The position numbers and the translations under genes were made by a program. 55,203 nt of DNA, taken from Bryobacterales bacterium. GTDB lineage: Bacteria; Acidobacteriota; Terriglobia; Bryobacterales; Bryobacteraceae. Under the pieces are notes generated by a model. It saw nothing but the letters and a program-made list of their open reading frames with translations, had not been told where the DNA came from and ran no database searches. Shown in pieces: positions 43,450-51,832 of the stretch (the first letter of the stretch is position 1; each line of letters opens with the position of its first letter). Location of the stretch: positions 1 through 55,203 of the forward strand of contig PMTR01000126.1 of NCBI GenBank assembly GCA_003167255.1. Direction: 5' to 3'.

Positions 43450-45318
43450 TCAATTCACCGGCATGCGGCGCTTGAGCTCATCGCCCCAATTGAGGACCAC
43501 CTTCAGCTCGCCGGGACCAGATTCGGGCTGGCTCTCCCGGATGAAGATGAAACCTTTGCCATCCGGCGTCACCGCGTAGTCGTGCTCGCTCGAGAAAAAC
43601 GGCCCTTGGAACAGCATGTGCGGCGTGCCGGCCTTGAATGACGGCGTCGTTTCGACGGGGACGGACATCAGACTCACGCGCTGGCTAACCGGGCGCGGGT
43701 TTTCCGCTGTGGCGCCCTCCAGGTAATAGAGTTCCCGGCCGTTGGCAGACCACTGCGGATGCCGCCCGCCTTCGGTGGAGATTTTGACCTTCGACTCAAT
43801 CCCCGGAAACGTCGCGACGTACACTTCTTGCCGGCCCGATTCATCGGAATTGAACGCGATCCAACCGCCGTCCGGTGAGATCTGTCCCCAGTCCTTATCG
43901 GATGGTGTGGCGATCAGCGGGAACGGGAACGGTTTGCGGCCATTTGCGAACGACATCATAAAGGAAGCGCGGCGGCCCGAAGTCGTCGCGACCGCTACCA
44001 ACAGCGCCCGGCCGTCACGGGACATGAACCCGGGCCACGCTGGAGCCTCCTCCATGTCCGCCAACTCTTCTTCCGCGCCGCTCCCATCCAGCGGCTTCCA
44101 GAAAACGGACCACCCGTCTTTATCGTATCCATAGTAAAAAACGCGTTTCCCGTCGGCGCTCCATGCCGGCGTCCGGCGCTCCGCACCGGAGGTGAAGCGC
44201 GTCTCCGCGTCGCGCGCAATGTCATGGATCCAGGTATCCGTTACTTCGCCTTCGATGGTGGCTGCGATCAGCCGCCCATCGGGTGAAAGCGTGAAGTCCC
44301 GGTAAGGCCGCTGCTTGGCGGTGAGGACCCGCGTCGCGCCGCTCCGATCCACAAACACCAGTTCGCGCTCCCCGAAGGTAACGCCGCCCTGAAGATACAC
44401 CAGCGAGCCGTCTGCCGAAACGCTGAACTGGCCCGCCCCGATGCGGGGATTCTCGATCACGCCCTCCACCACCGCCACCGGCGTGCCCTTCACCTGCGCC
44501 TTCACTGGATCGAACGGGACCGCCATCAGCACGCCGGCCCGCAAGAAGACCAGGTGGCCGGTCGGGATGAAATGCGGATTCGTGCCCGCCTTGACAATCG
44601 TCCGGCGCTCTCCGCTCTTCATCGAAATTGCCTCGATATCGGCTTCGTCGAAGGTGTGCTGATCGGCATGCCGGGCCGCGTATAGCAGCCATTTGCCGCC
44701 CGGCAGGACTTCCGGAAAGCGATGATCCGTTTCGCGCCTTCTTTTGTCGAGCCCGGTTGCTCCCAGCGGCATGCCGCCGGCTACCGGAACTTTCAGTACT
44801 CCGAGCGGGGCTTCCGTGCCTATGTAGATCCAGCCGTCGGCTGCCCAGCAGGCGCCGTGGACCTCGTAGGGAATCGGGGCAAGGGTCACCGGCGCACCCC
44901 CCGCAACGGGGATCTTCACCAGTTTCCCGCCGGCCACTGCGCCCACCCACTGCCCGTCCGGCGAGAAGAACGGAGTGTGCGCATCGCCGGTGCCCGGAAG
45001 GGGCCGGCCATCCCACTCGCCGGCCTGACGGAGGTACAGTTGCGTGACACCGTTGTGCGTCGCCACGTAGGCGATGCGCGCTCCATCGGGCGAAACTGCA
45101 ATACTCGGGTGCCACCCCGAACCCCCGAAATAGTCGCCGACAGGAAGCGTGCTGCTGAATCGCATGGTCCGCGCCGGCTTCACGGCAGAGCAGCCGATCA
45201 TCCAAACCGCCGCGCCCAGGCTGGCGGCGAGAATCGCAACCATCCAAGAGGTGCGGTGTCGCCTGGTCTGCGGAACCACGTCGCGCGGCTCCGCGCTAGA
45301 ACCTGACTGGAATGCCAT
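43450..45318 (-). CDS. Membrane-anchored PD40/WD40-like beta-propeller protein
   Basis: A 622-residue protein with one N-terminal membrane helix (SWMVAILAASLGAAVWMIGC) and a long extracytoplasmic beta-propeller. Typical PD40/TolB-like blades are IAVSPDGARIAYVA, PFFSPDGQWVGAVA, FTLSPDGRLIAATI, PAWSADGKRVFYYG, GQISPDGGWIAFNSDESG and PQWSANGRELYYLE. In Solibacter relatives this module is commonly fused behind a Ser/Thr kinase or an OmpR-type DNA-binding domain; here neither is present, so it looks like a free sensor or binding module. The start is uncertain: ATG 45363 would add 15 residues, and neither has a clear ribosome-binding site. Confidence 0.75.
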   Translation of the reverse strand: MAFQSGSSAEPRDVVPQTRRHRTSWMVAILAASLGAAVWMIGCSAVKPARTMRFSSTLPVGDYFGGSGWHPSIAVSPDGARIAYVATHNGVTQLYLRQAGEWDGRPLPGTGDAHTPFFSPDGQWVGAVAGGKLVKIPVAGGAPVTLAPIPYEVHGACWAADGWIYIGTEAPLGVLKVPVAGGMPLGATGLDKRRRETDHRFPEVLPGGKWLLYAARHADQHTFDEADIEAISMKSGERRTIVKAGTNPHFIPTGHLVFLRAGVLMAVPFDPVKAQVKGTPVAVVEGVIENPRIGAGQFSVSADGSLVYLQGGVTFGERELVFVDRSGATRVLTAKQRPYRDFTLSPDGRLIAATIEGEVTDTWIHDIARDAETRFTSGAERRTPAWSADGKRVFYYGYDKDGWSVFWKPLDGSGAEEELADMEEAPAWPGFMSRDGRALLVAVATTSGRRASFMMSFANGRKPFPFPLIATPSDKDWGQISPDGGWIAFNSDESGRQEVYVATFPGIESKVKISTEGGRHPQWSANGRELYYLEGATAENPRPVSQRVSLMSVPVETTPSFKAGTPHMLFQGPFFSSEHDYAVTPDGKGFIFIRESQPESGPGELKVVLNWGDELKRRMPVN

Positions 45319-45365
45319 ACGTGCGAATTTAACATGAATTGATCCGCTACCGCCCTCCCACATCC

Positions 45366-45383
45366 GGGGGGGGCCCGGGGGGG
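45366..45383. repeat. Paired poly-G tracts
   Basis: A run of eight G, then CCC, then seven G, lies between the PD40 gene start and the divergent IPTL gene. Such runs are prone to slippage and sequencing error. Confidence 0.6.
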
Positions 45384-45465
45384 ACTTTTTCGCCTGGGGC
45401 GTCCCGGCGGTGCGCTTTTGGGGAGCAAAGTCTTGCTTTGAATCTTTAGATCTTCAGACTTTTGT

Positions 45466-45494
45466 TTGCTTTGCCGCGCAATATGTGGTAAAAA
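45466..45494 (+). promoter_or_regulatory. Promoter of the IPTL-CTERM gene
   Basis: TTGCTT (45466-45471), a 17-base spacer and TGG-TAAAAA (-10 at 45489-45494, extended TGn). The same -35 and extended -10 style is seen at the small RNA gene at 10394. The leader is about 65 bases and contains TGGAGG eight bases before ATG 45565. Confidence 0.5.
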
Positions 45495-45564
45495 TGATCG
45501 TGTTTCAGATCCCCCGGAATTTTGAGTTTCGAATTTGAGAATGACTGATTTTGGAGGTGCCCTT

Positions 45565-46935
45565 ATGAAGAGAATGTTTACGTCCGCGCTTGCCGCGATT
45601 CTGCTGGCATGTGCTGGATTGATACCAAGCGCTTCGGCGGCGACCGAAGCGGAAAAGCTGGCCGCGATCCAGTCCGGTCTCGCCCACTTGTACAGCCTGC
45701 AGGCAGCGGACGGGTCCTGGATCATTTCTGCTAGTTACAAAGATGCTGGTACGGGCGCGGCCGTATTTGCGTTCCTGGCGCAGCAAGCCAAGTGGCCTGC
45801 TGGGCAGGTCACCAACTACCAAACCGCAGTGAACAAGGGCATCGCCTTTCTCCTGTCTGATGCAGTCGTCCAAACTGGAATATCCACGAACAACGGCGGT
45901 GTGAACATATGCCCCGGTGGCACGGGTGTGTGCAATGGTATCTATTGGGGTGGTGGAACGTCGGTGGAAGTCTATTCCACGGGACTGGTGACTCCGGCGA
46001 TTGATGTCTTCGGTTTGGCCATGGGCGCCGGTGCCGTGGCAGACTCCAACCCCGTGGGCGCAGGTCACCCACTGGGTGGTTTGACATGGCGACAGATCGC
46101 GCAGGGCGTCACCAATGCGTTTGCGGCGAGCCAATCCTCGAGTGCCACATATCCGACTTATAGGGGGGGGTGGCACTATCAAATCCCTGGGAATGTGGAT
46201 GCGGACTCGTCCACCACGCAGTGGGGAGTCCTGTCAATCGGCTATGACGAAAGTTTGGGCGCCACGACACCCGCGGTCGTCAAGAGCAACCTGCCAACCT
46301 GGCTCGGTAATGTCCAGTGGACGGCTGCCGGAGCGAATTTCGGCGGAGTTTGTTACGAACCTTATCCGGGGTGCAGTATTGGCCCAACACACTCTGATAC
46401 CGGTGGTTGGGAGGTAGCCATGCAATACATGGGCAACAACCTCAATGCCGCCCAACAGAACGGGATCACTTTCCTGAACACGAACTGGAACCAAACTGCA
46501 AACGCCAGCTGGAATGGTCTCTTCGGACACCCCTACGCGATGTGGGCCGTCTACAAGGGTCTGGAATCCACCATTGGCCTGACCGATACCACGCACATCG
46601 CCAGTGCGCACCTCAACACCGACTGCGGGTTGGCCGCCGGCAAAATGCCTGGCAGCGGCGTTTGCAATTGGTGGGAAGACTTTAACGAGTATCTCGTAAG
46701 ACACCAGACTGCTGGCACCGGAGCTTGGCCTGACTTAGGGGGGTACTGGCCCGATCCGCTGTCCACTTCCTTATTCGTGAACATTCTGGGCGCGACCCCG
46801 CTCCCCGGATCGTTACTCCCACCTACTACTCCCACCGTTCCCACACTCTCCATGTGGGGACTCGTGGCGCTGGGAATCATGCTGGCTGGTTTCGCGGCGA
46901 TGAGGCTTCGAAAGGCACACACGCACCAAAGCTAG
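45565..46935 (+). CDS. Secreted alpha/alpha-toroid protein with IPTL-CTERM signal
   Basis: A 456-residue exported protein. It starts with a signal peptide (MFTSALAAILLACAGLIPSA) and continues with prenyltransferase/squalene-cyclase-like toroid repeats (AIQSGLAHLYSLQAADGSW, a QW-type motif, and ANASWNGLFGHPYAMWAVYK). The cyclase catalytic D-x-D-D motif is not seen, so it is probably a non-enzymatic binding or structural protein. The C-terminus, VPTLSMWGLVALGIMLAGFA followed by AMRLRK, is an IPTL-CTERM sorting tail: a short motif, one membrane helix and a basic end, used for processing at the envelope. The start has TGGAGG eight bases upstream. A run of eight G (46163-46170) lies inside the coding sequence. 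Confidence 0.75.
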   Translation: MKRMFTSALAAILLACAGLIPSASAATEAEKLAAIQSGLAHLYSLQAADGSWIISASYKDAGTGAAVFAFLAQQAKWPAGQVTNYQTAVNKGIAFLLSDAVVQTGISTNNGGVNICPGGTGVCNGIYWGGGTSVEVYSTGLVTPAIDVFGLAMGAGAVADSNPVGAGHPLGGLTWRQIAQGVTNAFAASQSSSATYPTYRGGWHYQIPGNVDADSSTTQWGVLSIGYDESLGATTPAVVKSNLPTWLGNVQWTAAGANFGGVCYEPYPGCSIGPTHSDTGGWEVAMQYMGNNLNAAQQNGITFLNTNWNQTANASWNGLFGHPYAMWAVYKGLESTIGLTDTTHIASAHLNTDCGLAAGKMPGSGVCNWWEDFNEYLVRHQTAGTGAWPDLGGYWPDPLSTSLFVNILGATPLPGSLLPPTTPTVPTLSMWGLVALGIMLAGFAAMRLRKAHTHQS

Positions 46936-46942
46936 TAGAGAC

Positions 46943-46985
46943 GGGAGGCGACAGGCCGGTCTAACCGGCTGGCCTGGCCCCTCCC
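46943..46985 (+). terminator. Compound hairpin after the IPTL gene
   Basis: GGGAGG pairs with CCTCCC around an inner hairpin CCGGT-cta-ACCGG. There is no T-run, so it may be a processing or stability structure rather than an intrinsic terminator. Confidence 0.35.
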
Positions 46986-47037
46986 TTGGGATTCGCCAGG
47001 CGGCTGCGCGGCGCGCTAAGATAGATCCGGATTGCCT

Positions 47038-47508
47038 ATGCTGGGTCGGATTCGGTGGTTGAGCCTCGCCGCGGTCTTCGCGGCGACTGCACAAAAGTAC
47101 GACGGCTCCCGTCCGCCCAAACCCGACGTCCCGTATCTGAAGCACGCCGATACCCTGATTCCTACCGAGGCCGTAATGGCCAAGGAAGAAAAGAAGAAGG
47201 ACGATACCACGTACGTCGTTGACGGGGCCAACTCCACCGCTAAAACGCCGCTGGCGTCGCCGGTTTTCCTGATGCAGGCCGGTAAGCTGCCGCCGGACAA
47301 ACTGGCGCTCTACAAACTCGAAACCAGGAACGGGCGCCGCGAGATCCTCTTCCCCGCCAGGAAGCCCCCGCAGGCCATCCGCATCGTGGTCACGAAGCTG
47401 AGCTCAGACGGCCTGTGGAAGATCGAGGTGGATGAGAGCCTGGAGCTCGGGGAGTATTCTCTCATCCCGGAAGGCTCCGCCCAGGTCTTTTGCTTCCAGG
47501 TATTCTAG
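47038..47508 (+). CDS. Small conserved-looking exported protein, unknown
   Basis: A 156-residue protein. The N-terminus (MLGRIRWLSLAAVFAATAQK) resembles a short signal peptide, followed by a charged linker (AKEEKKKDDTTYVVDG) and a compact beta-rich domain (TPLASPVFLMQAGKLPPDKL, LYKLETRNGRREILFPARKP, PQAIRIVVTKLSSDGLWKIE, LELGEYSLIPEGSAQVFCFQ). I do not recognise the family. It is upstream of rpsO with a 160-base gap. The in-frame ATG two codons earlier is possible. Protein-like composition and codon use support a real gene. Confidence 0.6.
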   Translation: MLGRIRWLSLAAVFAATAQKYDGSRPPKPDVPYLKHADTLIPTEAVMAKEEKKKDDTTYVVDGANSTAKTPLASPVFLMQAGKLPPDKLALYKLETRNGRREILFPARKPPQAIRIVVTKLSSDGLWKIEVDESLELGEYSLIPEGSAQVFCFQVF

Positions 47509-47668
47509 GAGATCCCGATGCGAGCCGCGACCGTGAGGGAGCGGCGCCCGCCCGCGAATGTTTCCTCGCGGTCAGGCACCTGGCCTCAGCAGCCGCCGTT
47601 TGCCATGTGGTATCCTGGATGACGTACCTAAACGAGAATAAGAGAAGACAAGGAGCATTACCCCTAGA

Positions 47669-47938
47669 ATGGCACTGGCGATTGAAGCAAAGCGGCAGAT
47701 TCTATCCACGAATCAGCGCCACAAGACCGACACTGGGTCGCCAGAAGTACAGATTGCCCTGTTGAGCCAGCGCATTTCGCTGCTGACGGAGCACTTCAAG
47801 ACGCACAAAAGCGACCATGGTTCCCGCAAGGGATTGTTAACCCTGGTGGCCAAGCGTCGCCGGCTTCTGACCTACCTGCGCGATACGGATACCGAGCGCT
47901 ACAAGTCAATTCTGCTACGGCTGGGCATCCGCCGCTAG
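47669..47938 (+). CDS. rpsO: 30S ribosomal protein S15
   Basis: An 89-residue S15, which binds the central domain of 16S rRNA early in 30S assembly. [40 protein letters not shown] and [20 protein letters not shown] are the family's conserved blocks, ending LLRLGIRR. The length is typical. AAGGAG lies rather far (about 13 bases) before the ATG, leaving room for a regulatory leader as is common for S15. It precedes pnp, the classical rpsO-pnp order. Confidence 0.97.
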   Translation: MALAIEAKRQILSTNQRHKTDTGSPEVQIALLSQRISLLTEHFKTHKSDHGSRKGLLTLVAKRRRLLTYLRDTDTERYKSILLRLGIRR

Positions 47939-48104
47939 TCCATTCGTCGGAAGCTGTGCGTTTCCGATTCCATACCACCCGGGTCCGAACCGGGCCGAGG
48001 CGTTGTTGCCCGGCCGCGGCGGCGGACTCGCTCACCCTGTCAACTCCAAAGCTCATCGGTCGAATGACGACGATTCGTTTTCGGCCAGGAGGATTGAAGA
48101 AAAT

Positions 48105-50216
48105 ATGCATCACAAAGTTGAAGTAGATCTGGGAGGCCGGATCATAACCCTGGAAACGGGGAAGATGGCCAAACAGGCGAACGGCGCTGTTGTCGTTCGA
48201 TCGGGGGACTCAGTCGTACTGGTCTCCGCATGTATGTCGGATCAGCCCAAACCGAACGCGAATTTTTTTCCGCTCACGGTGGACTATCGCGAATACACTT
48301 ACTCCGCCGGGAAAATCCCGGGCGGCTTTATCAAACGCGAGGGGCGACTCTCGGAAAAAGAAACTCTAACCAGCCGGCTGATCGATCGCCCGGTGCGTCC
48401 GCTCTTCCCGGAAGGCTTCTCGCACGAAACCCAGATCATCGCCATGGTGATTTCGGCGGACCCGGAGCAGGATCCCAATTCGCTGGCCATCTGTGGCGCG
48501 GGCGCCGCGCTGGCCATCTCGGACCTGCCGTTCCCCTACGTGTTGTCCGGCGTGCGCGTCGGAATGAAAGACGGAAAGTACATCGCCAACCCGACCTATA
48601 CGGAAGGCCGCGCATCCACGCTGAACATCGTCGTGGCCGGCACCGAAGAAGGCATCGTGATGGTGGAGGCCGGTGCGCAGCAGGTGTCCGAGGCGGACGT
48701 GCTGGGCGCGATCGAATTCGGCCATGAGTGCTGCAAGAAGATTGCCGCGGGCATTCGCCAGTTGGTCAAGCTGGCGGGCAAACCCAAGTTCCAGTATGCT
48801 GCGCCGGAGCTTGACCAGGAGCTGTACGACCAGATCGCGAAGGATGTACGCAAGGATCTGATCGACGCACTGAATACCGAGAAGCACGAAAAAGGGAAAA
48901 GCCACTCGTTAGTCTCGGCCTTGAAGAAGAAGGTCACGGAAGCGCAGCCCGAAGAGAAGCGACCAGAGGCCGGCAAGTGTTTCGAGGCGCTGCTGGAACG
49001 GATTTTCCGCGACGAGATGCTGACCAACCACAGGCGTCCCGACGGGCGCGCGTTCGACCAGGTCCGGCCCATCACCATTGAGACCGGGGTTCTGCCGCGC
49101 ACGCACGGTTCGGCGTTGTTTACCCGCGGTGAAACCCAGGCGCTGGTGACGGTGACGCTGGGCACCAAGGACGACGAACAGCGCATCGAGCTGCTGGAGC
49201 CGGGCGAAGTCACCAAACGCTTCATGCTCCACTACAATTTTCCGCCGTTCAGCGTGGGCGAAGTGGGATTCATGCGGGGTCCCGGCCGGCGCGAAATCGG
49301 CCACGGCGCCCTGGCGGAACGCTCGCTCGCTGCGCTGATTCCCGGGGAAGACAAATTCCCCTATACCATGCGAGTGGTTAGCGACATCCTGGAATCCAAC
49401 GGTTCCAGCTCGCAGGCCACCACGTGCGGCGCATCGCTGGCGCTGATGGATGCCGGCGTGCCGATGCCCGAGCATGTGGGCGGAATCGCCATGGGTCTGG
49501 TTATGGAAGGCAAGGAGTACGCCGTCCTCACCGACATCGCTGGCGCCGAAGATCACTACGGCGACATGGATTTCAAGGTAGCCGGCACGCGCGAAGGCAT
49601 CACCGGAATGCAGATGGATATCAAAGTCCCGCATGTGACCATCGCCATCATGAAAGAGGCACTGGAGCAGGCGCGGCGCGGCCGTTTGCACATTCTCGAC
49701 AAGATGTATGAGGCCCAGCCGAAAGCCAACGCCAACATTTCGCAGTACGCGCCGCGAATCTACACGCTGCATATTCCGACCGATAAGATTCGCGACGTAA
49801 TTGGACCTGGCGGCAAGGTGATCCGCGGCATCATCGAGCGGACCGGCGTGAAGATCGACGTGGAAGACGACGGCACGATTCACGTCGCATCGGCCGACGA
49901 AGCATCGGCCAACAAGGCGATCCAGATCATTACCGACCTGACCGCGTCGGCCGAGGTGGGCAAGACCTACCTGGGCACGGTAGTCCGCCTGGTGGATTTC
50001 GGCGCCTTCGTCGAGATTTTCCCGGGGACCGACGGTCTGCTGCACATCAGCGAGATCGCCGAAAACCGCATCCGCGAGGTGCGCGATGAGCTCAAGGAGG
50101 GCGACCAGATCCTGGTAAAGGTGCTGGCGCTCGAAGGCAACAAAATCAAGCTCAGCCGCCGCGCGGTGCTCAAGGAGCAACGCGAGAAGCTGGCCAAGGG
50201 CAAGCCCCAAGAGTAA
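48105..50216 (+). CDS. pnp: Polyribonucleotide nucleotidyltransferase (PNPase)
   Basis: A 703-residue PNPase, the phosphorolytic 3'-5' exoribonuclease of the RNA degradosome. It has two RNase PH domains (first: EVDLGGRIITLETGKMAKQA, FPLTVDYREYTYSAGKIPGG; second: ETGVLPRTHGSALFTRGETQ, LHYNFPPFSVGEVG) separated by the helical domain. The C-terminal KH domain has TDKIRDVIGPGGKVIRGIIE and the S1 domain GTVVRLVDFGAFVEIFPGTD. Catalytic acidic residues are in GAEDHYGDMDFKVAG. ATG 48105 is the family start; AGGAGG lies about 13 bases upstream, and in-frame codons back to 48003 are not homologous. The 166-base gap after rpsO contains a CCCGG-gtccgaa-CCGGG hairpin, a possible RNase III site. Confidence 0.96.
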   Translation: MHHKVEVDLGGRIITLETGKMAKQANGAVVVRSGDSVVLVSACMSDQPKPNANFFPLTVDYREYTYSAGKIPGGFIKREGRLSEKETLTSRLIDRPVRPLFPEGFSHETQIIAMVISADPEQDPNSLAICGAGAALAISDLPFPYVLSGVRVGMKDGKYIANPTYTEGRASTLNIVVAGTEEGIVMVEAGAQQVSEADVLGAIEFGHECCKKIAAGIRQLVKLAGKPKFQYAAPELDQELYDQIAKDVRKDLIDALNTEKHEKGKSHSLVSALKKKVTEAQPEEKRPEAGKCFEALLERIFRDEMLTNHRRPDGRAFDQVRPITIETGVLPRTHGSALFTRGETQALVTVTLGTKDDEQRIELLEPGEVTKRFMLHYNFPPFSVGEVGFMRGPGRREIGHGALAERSLAALIPGEDKFPYTMRVVSDILESNGSSSQATTCGASLALMDAGVPMPEHVGGIAMGLVMEGKEYAVLTDIAGAEDHYGDMDFKVAGTREGITGMQMDIKVPHVTIAIMKEALEQARRGRLHILDKMYEAQPKANANISQYAPRIYTLHIPTDKIRDVIGPGGKVIRGIIERTGVKIDVEDDGTIHVASADEASANKAIQIITDLTASAEVGKTYLGTVVRLVDFGAFVEIFPGTDGLLHISEIAENRIREVRDELKEGDQILVKVLALEGNKIKLSRRAVLKEQREKLAKGKPQE

Positions 50217-50229
50217 ATCCGCCGCAAAA

Positions 50230-50277
50230 CGGGGACTGCTACCAATTCCCGCCTTTGGAATTGGATAGCTGTCCCCG
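50230..50277. repeat. Long hairpin, copy 2 of covarying pair
   Basis: The stem GCTACCAATTCC / GGAATTGG-A-TAGC has the loop CGCCTTT and the outer pairing CGGGGAC / GTCCCCG. It has the same architecture and loop as the hairpin at 17915-17969, but with a C-G to T-A pair exchange. It lies just after the pnp stop and could protect or end that transcript. Confidence 0.75.
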
Positions 50278-50325
50278 CTGTGCCCACGGCATACCCCTTC
50301 GAGCCTCGTGTTATAGTCTTCGAGA

Positions 50326-50679
50326 TTGAGAGTATTGATACGCAACCAGACACGCGGCACCGTCTTGGGTGACGCCGTGGAACTCGCCGACACCAGCGAA
50401 AAGCGGCGCACCGGCCTGCTCAAACATGAACGGCTGGAACCGGGACACGGGCTATGGATCGTGCCCTGTGAATCGGTCCACACGTTCTTTATGAAGTTCC
50501 CCATCGACCTGGTATACGTCGACAAGCGGAACAAGGTGCGAAAAGTGAGACACTCCGTTGCGCCGTGGCGGCTGTCGGCATGCCTGCCCGCGCATTCGGT
50601 GATCGAGCTGCCGGCAGGCACGGCCGAGCAGTCGGGAACCCAGGCCGGAGATGAGCTGGCAGTTGAGCAAAGGAAATAG
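50326..50679 (+). CDS. DUF192 family protein
   Basis: A 117-residue DUF192 protein. Family signs are AVELADTSEKRRTGLLKHER at the N-terminal half, HGLWIVPCESVHTFFMKFPI in the middle, DLVYVDKRNKVRKV, and APWRLSACLPAHSVIELPAG near the end. These proteins form small beta-barrel-like folds of unknown function and are often exported in other bacteria, but no signal peptide is visible here. The start is TTG 50326, since a stop codon lies four codons upstream and no ATG is available before the conserved part. Confidence 0.85.
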   Translation: MRVLIRNQTRGTVLGDAVELADTSEKRRTGLLKHERLEPGHGLWIVPCESVHTFFMKFPIDLVYVDKRNKVRKVRHSVAPWRLSACLPAHSVIELPAGTAEQSGTQAGDELAVEQRK

Positions 50680-50695
50680 AGGGGCGACGCTGCCG

Positions 50696-50813
50696 TGTGG
50701 GGCAGCCAATCCTGGCTGCCGCCGGCTTTCAGCCGGCGCTGGCCGGTGAACGATTCGCGCCGCGTCCGGAAGAGCCGCCTGAAGGCGGCCGCGGGCAAAA
50801 TTGCCCGCCCCAC
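50696..50813. repeat. Modular inverted-repeat element, TGTGGGGCAGCC type
   Basis: A 118-base element starting TGTGGGGCAGCC and ending GCCCGCCCCAC. It matches the element at 28750 along most of its length and the one at 14855 in its first 45 bases. It sits between two convergent genes, three bases from the end of the minus-strand gene. Confidence 0.75.
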
Positions 50814-50815
50814 CT

Positions 50816-51828
50816 CTACCGCATGGCGTAGGAACTCAGCACCTTCATGTAATTCACGCGCTCGAAGGCGCCGGTTTGCGGGGCCGAGTTGCGGCTCATG
50901 CTCCCCTGCATCTGTTTGATGGAGTCGTACTCGTGCTCGCCCATCCAGATCAGCAGCTCGGTCGACAGAGTGTCCAGGTAGCTGATGCCGCGCTTCAGCA
51001 GCGCCGACGTCATCATCGCCACCCGTGCGCCGGCCATCATGGCCTTAACCACGTCCGTATGGCTGTGGACTCCGCCGGTGAGCGCCAGGTCGGCCTTGAT
51101 GTTGCCGTAGAGCACCGCGATCCAGTGCAGGCGCAGCAGCAGTTCGTGCGAATTGCTCAGGATCAGGTTGGGCACCACTTCCAGCGCTTCCAGGTCGAAA
51201 TCCGGCTGGTAGAAGCGGTTGAAGAGCACCAGTCCGTCGACGCCGGTCGCATCTAGCTTGCGCGCCATGTTGGCCATCGAGCTGAAATACGGGCCCAGTT
51301 TCACCGCCACGGGGATCTTCACCTCCCGCTTCACGGCCGTCACCAGGTCAATGTACTTCTGTTCCACCTGTTCGCCGGTAATATCGGGACCGGCCGGAAT
51401 GTAGTAGATGTTCAGCTCCAGCGCATCGGCGCCGGCCTGTTCCATCTGTTTGGCATAGCCCACCCATCCGCCCTGGGACGTCCCGTTAAGGCTGGCGATG
51501 ATGGGGATCTTGACGGACTGCTTACACTTCGCGATGTGCGTCAGGTATCCCTCGGGCCCCGTCACGCGGCGCGTCAGTTCGGGGAAATGCGTCACGGATT
51601 CGGCTCCGACTTCCGAACCGGCATCGATGTACCGGTCGAGCTCATCGCTCTCGTGCTCGATCTGTTCCTCGAACAACGAGTGCAGCACCACCGCGGAGGC
51701 GCCCGCATCTTCCAGACGGCGGACGTTGCCAACGTCCTCGCACACCGGCGAAGACGAAGCCACCAGCGGGTTCTTCAGCTTCAGCCCGAGATAGGTCGTG
51801 GAGAGATCGATGGTCTTGCTGAGGTCGA

Positions 51829-51832
<4 letters not shown>
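50816..51832 (-). CDS. Dihydroorotate dehydrogenase-like protein
   Basis: A 338-residue FMN-binding TIM-barrel protein related to class 1 dihydroorotate dehydrogenases. TTYLGLKLKNPLVASSSPVC and the segments IPIIASLNGTSQGGWVGYAK, KIPVAVKLGPYFSSMANMAR and LALTGGVHSHTDVVKAMMAG fit the fold and the FMN site. The catalytic block N-x-S-C-P-N is replaced by ALELNIYYIPAGPD, so the usual Cys base is missing and normal pyrimidine synthesis is unlikely. The gene overlaps the nifJ stop by four bases (ATGA on the minus strand) and is thus coupled to pyruvate:ferredoxin oxidoreductase. A role as an electron-transfer partner is possible but is inference. Confidence 0.8.

Noticed and set aside
48909-50813. 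Long minus-strand frame opposite pnp
   Set aside because: Shadow frame; it also runs through repeat and intergenic sequence.
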